Positions 61,419 to 64,000 of a stretch of DNA of 64,000 nucleotides are shown here, one piece after another. The stretch's first letter is position 1. Every line of letters starts with the position of its first letter. The translations under genes were made by a program, and so were the position numbers. Under the pieces are notes generated by a model. It was not told where the DNA came from. It did no database searches and saw only the letters and a list, made by a program, of their open reading frames with translations. Location: assembly GCA_913056495.1 (NCBI GenBank), contig CAJXMO010000014.1:1-64000 (forward strand). Reading direction: 5' to 3'. The stretch is from an uncultured Alteromonadaceae bacterium. Its GTDB lineage: Bacteria; Pseudomonadota; Gammaproteobacteria; Enterobacterales; Alteromonadaceae.

Positions 61419-64000
61419 ATGCAGTGGCTTAAAACCCAAATTCTCCATTCAATTTCAGTAAAAGCTAGTATCGCTATATTTTTATCTTGCATGATAATTG
61501 GCTCTATAGGGGTCTATTTTTTTACTCAGGTTCAGGATAAATATCTGGCGCGTATCCTTAGCGCAGATTTGGATAATGCAGCCGCACAAAGTGCCAAATC
61601 AATTTCCCGTTATTTAGACAGCTTGCTGGAGCTGGGATTAATGGCAAATAGTCAGGTTAAATATTCACTTGAAATGAGTCATCAAGTTGAAGCCCGGCCT
61701 GAATTGTGGGAAAAACAAGCCGATGACAGTTACCGCAGCCGTTTTGGTAATAATGCGGTTTATCTTGCCGCTAATGAAACGCTGAGTGCAGAGACTAAAA
61801 GGGAAGCTAGCGCATTGGCCCATGTGTGGCCGTTAATGGCATCAAGATTAAGGCGCTCCTTTTCAGCAAGCTACTATATTTCTAAAAACGGTTTAGTTGT
61901 CATTCAACCCGCAGAACCCGCGATGAGACTGCCTGCCGTTTATGATTTCAGTCGTGAGTTATTTTACAAATTAGGAACGCCCGAATTAAACCCGACCGGG
62001 CAGCCAATTTGGACACCTGTCTATTACGATGATTCACAAGGGAAGTGGATGACCAGTCTGGTTGTTCCGGTTTATATTGCTAATGAATTCAGGGGCGTCA
62101 CCGGTTTTGATTTTTTAATTGAAGAATTACAAAGTCTGATTAAAGAGCTGTTACCCAACACATTAGATAGAAATCTATTTATTTTTGATAGCAAATATAA
62201 TTTAATTTTTCATCCTCAGTATATTAATTTATTAGCGCCAGCCAGCTCAGGCGCTTTTGTTGAGTTAAATAACCAGTCTCAGGTACCCGATGGAATTGAC
62301 GACATTATTCGAACTAGTCTTCAGAATACGACAGAGTTAAAGGCTAAAGCCTACCAAATAGGCGATAAAACTCGACTTGTTTCTGTTGCTCAAATTCCTG
62401 AATTGAGTTGGTACTTAGCTTTGTCCGGTTCATTAAGCATTCGCGAAATTCACCTTAATAATTTTAAACAATATCTATTGACCGGCTTTTTAATTTCAGG
62501 CTTTTTACTGGCTGGTTTGATTTATTGGTTTTTAAATCATTATGTATTATCAAGGTTACGTAATTTAGCCAAAGCGTTAAGCCTGCATAAGCAGGGTCAG
62601 CTAAACCTTGGCAAACTTACTGACAGTTTGGATGAAGTTGGTACTACAGCTAAGACGGTAGAAGCGATGTCAGGTGAAATTCACCACCTGATAGAAGGCC
62701 TCAACGAAAAAATTCAGGAAAAAGAAGTCGCTGAATTATCAGCTTTAAAATTATCCAATGCGGTTAAACACAGTGAAACTGCGATTGCGATTTTAAATGA
62801 GTGGTTTGAAATTGAATTTGTTAATCCTAAATTTGTTGAACTGACTGGAAGACCTGAGTTTGAATTGATTGGAATCAAAATTGAAGAAGTCATTGATGAG
62901 CAAATGCGCTGGATATTAGATGGCGCGTTTGAAAAGCTCTCATCAGGACATGCGTGGAAAGGCGAACTGGTATTTGAACATCCGGGCAGCCGAGAAGGTA
63001 TCTGGGTTTCACAAACTTTTTCACCTATGACGCAGGATAAACAAGGCGCAGTGCATTTTGTTTCGGCAACTCAAGACATTAGTTTTATTAAACAAAGCCA
63101 GAAAAAAATGGAAAAGCTGGCTTATCATGATCCCCTGACCAAACTCTATAACCGTACTTTTTTTAAAGCGCAATTAACCAAATCACTTGAAATGACTAAG
63201 CGTGGCCATTATGCGTTTTGTTTATTTTATTTTGATCTGGATAACTTTAAACGAGTTAACGATGATTTAGGGCATGAAGCGGGTGATTTATTGTTAACCG
63301 AAATTGCCAGACGCCTGATAAAGCGACTCAGAGCTGAAGATACAGTGGCCCGATTAGGCGGTGATGAATTTGCAGTTATTATCAGCGGTGTATCTAATGT
63401 AGAGCGCGCAGCTGCTTTGGCAAATGACATTCAGAACGTTATTAATCAGCCGGTTAAATTACCCAGTGCAGAGGTTTTGGTGACAGCCAGTATTGGTATC
63501 ACTATGTCGCCTAAAGATGCGCTCAGCATTGAAGACTTATTGAGAAATGCGGATTTGGCTATGTATAAAGCCAAAGCAGCCGGTCGCAATGCATTTTATT
63601 TTTACAGTGATGACTTAAATAAAGCGCTACAGGAGAGCGTATTGCTTGAAAGTGAACTCAGAGTTGCGATCAAAGAGCAGCAATTTGAGTTGCATTATCA
63701 ACCCCAGATTGATTTAAAAACCGGGGAAGTATTTGGCTTTGAAGCTCTGGTTCGCTGGATACATCCGGTGCGGGGAATGGTGTCTCCAAATATTTTTATT
63801 CCGGTTGCCGAGCAGTCTGGCTTGATTGTTGAGTTGGGTGAATGGGTGCTGTCAGAAGCCAGTTTATTTATCGCCCGGTTGAACCAAAAATACAATAAAG
63901 CTTTTATGGTAGCCGTCAATTTATCGGCCCGTCAGTTTAAAGATAAAAATGTCGCTAAAGTGATTAAACAGAGTATTAAAAATGCCAATATAAAACCAGC
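61419..64000 (+). CDS. Sensory GGDEF-EAL protein, truncated by the window end
   Basis: 860 residues visible from the ATG at 61419, with GAGGCTC upstream; continues past the last base. TM1 about 12-32, a large periplasmic dCACHE-like sensor (about 33-350), TM2 about 351-373, HAMP, a PAS domain about 440-570 and a GGDEF domain with active motif GGDEF at 647-651 and I-site RAED at 638-641. The EAL domain begins near 735 with EALVR at 775-779; its catalytic end is missing. It may be a dual cyclase/phosphodiesterase or act mainly in one direction. Ligand unknown. Confidence 0.9.
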   Translation, partial: MQWLKTQILHSISVKASIAIFLSCMIIGSIGVYFFTQVQDKYLARILSADLDNAAAQSAKSISRYLDSLLELGLMANSQVKYSLEMSHQVEARPELWEKQADDSYRSRFGNNAVYLAANETLSAETKREASALAHVWPLMASRLRRSFSASYYISKNGLVVIQPAEPAMRLPAVYDFSRELFYKLGTPELNPTGQPIWTPVYYDDSQGKWMTSLVVPVYIANEFRGVTGFDFLIEELQSLIKELLPNTLDRNLFIFDSKYNLIFHPQYINLLAPASSGAFVELNNQSQVPDGIDDIIRTSLQNTTELKAKAYQIGDKTRLVSVAQIPELSWYLALSGSLSIREIHLNNFKQYLLTGFLISGFLLAGLIYWFLNHYVLSRLRNLAKALSLHKQGQLNLGKLTDSLDEVGTTAKTVEAMSGEIHHLIEGLNEKIQEKEVAELSALKLSNAVKHSETAIAILNEWFEIEFVNPKFVELTGRPEFELIGIKIEEVIDEQMRWILDGAFEKLSSGHAWKGELVFEHPGSREGIWVSQTFSPMTQDKQGAVHFVSATQDISFIKQSQKKMEKLAYHDPLTKLYNRTFFKAQLTKSLEMTKRGHYAFCLFYFDLDNFKRVNDDLGHEAGDLLLTEIARRLIKRLRAEDTVARLGGDEFAVIISGVSNVERAAALANDIQNVINQPVKLPSAEVLVTASIGITMSPKDALSIEDLLRNADLAMYKAKAAGRNAFYFYSDDLNKALQESVLLESELRVAIKEQQFELHYQPQIDLKTGEVFGFEALVRWIHPVRGMVSPNIFIPVAEQSGLIVELGEWVLSEASLFIARLNQKYNKAFMVAVNLSARQFKDKNVAKVIKQSIKNANIKP

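Overview
The window reads as chromosomal DNA of a free-living, polarly flagellated marine gammaproteobacterium of the Alteromonadales type (Alteromonas, Catenovulum, Pseudoalteromonas or Shewanella relatives). The evidence is the AT-rich sequence and the conserved neighbourhoods apt-dnaX-ybaB-recR-htpG-adk, thrL-thrABC, nadK next to hrcA-grpE, and flhA-flhF-flhG-fliA-cheYZAB-parC-parP-cheW-DUF2802. Small DUF families common in that order (DUF3545, DUF2802, DUF3019) and a dense set of two-component and c-di-GMP proteins point the same way. I cannot name the genus. No prophage, CRISPR array, rRNA or intact insertion sequence is visible.

Layout. 0-2.6 kb: a DUF692/DUF2063 pair (BufB/BufC-like), an unannotated 43-residue membrane peptide and a lone receiver protein. 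2.7-10.6 kb: housekeeping genes apt, dnaX (with a doubled frameshift heptamer), ybaB, recR, htpG behind a near-consensus sigma-32 promoter, adk and a DUF1904 protein. 10.6-16.3 kb: a beta-propeller lipoprotein divergent from an envelope operon (MipA/OmpV, DUF3019, OmpR-type regulator, sensor kinase) with tandem 10-bp repeats between them. 16.7-20 kb: a small membrane protein, pdxH, and a receiver/CheC/diguanylate cyclase module. 20-24.9 kb: the threonine operon with a readable attenuator (leader peptide, antiterminator, terminator). 24.96-25.28 kb: a MITE-like palindromic element. 25.3-33.8 kb: ung, DUF3545, mpl, ubiX, a YadGH-type ABC exporter with a TrmB-like methyltransferase, a binding protein, an MCP and msrA.

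33.8-36.8 kb, minus strand: a pentapeptide-repeat ion channel with an unusual filter, a receiver-TPR protein and tRNA-Tyr. 36.9-50 kb: the flagellar regulation and chemotaxis block, entered through a sigma-54-type promoter before flhA. flhF/flhG set the place and number of flagella, fliA is the late flagellar sigma factor, cheA/W/Y/Z/B form the signalling core, and parC/parP place the arrays at the pole; CheA carries three copies of a short acidic motif. 50-56 kb: a PQQ-type sugar dehydrogenase with a cytochrome c domain, then an MHYT hybrid kinase overlapping an HD-GYP regulator. 56-64 kb: nadK, hrcA-grpE behind a second sigma-32-like promoter, a PilZ protein, ettA and a truncated sensory GGDEF-EAL protein running off the end.

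The genes mostly serve core replication, repair, folding and amino-acid metabolism plus motility and c-di-GMP signalling. The least explained parts are the MipA/DUF3019 two-component locus, the CheC-diguanylate cyclase module, the channel with its altered filter, the CheA repeat motif and the doubled dnaX slip site. I saw no clear candidate for a wholly new defence or mobile system.
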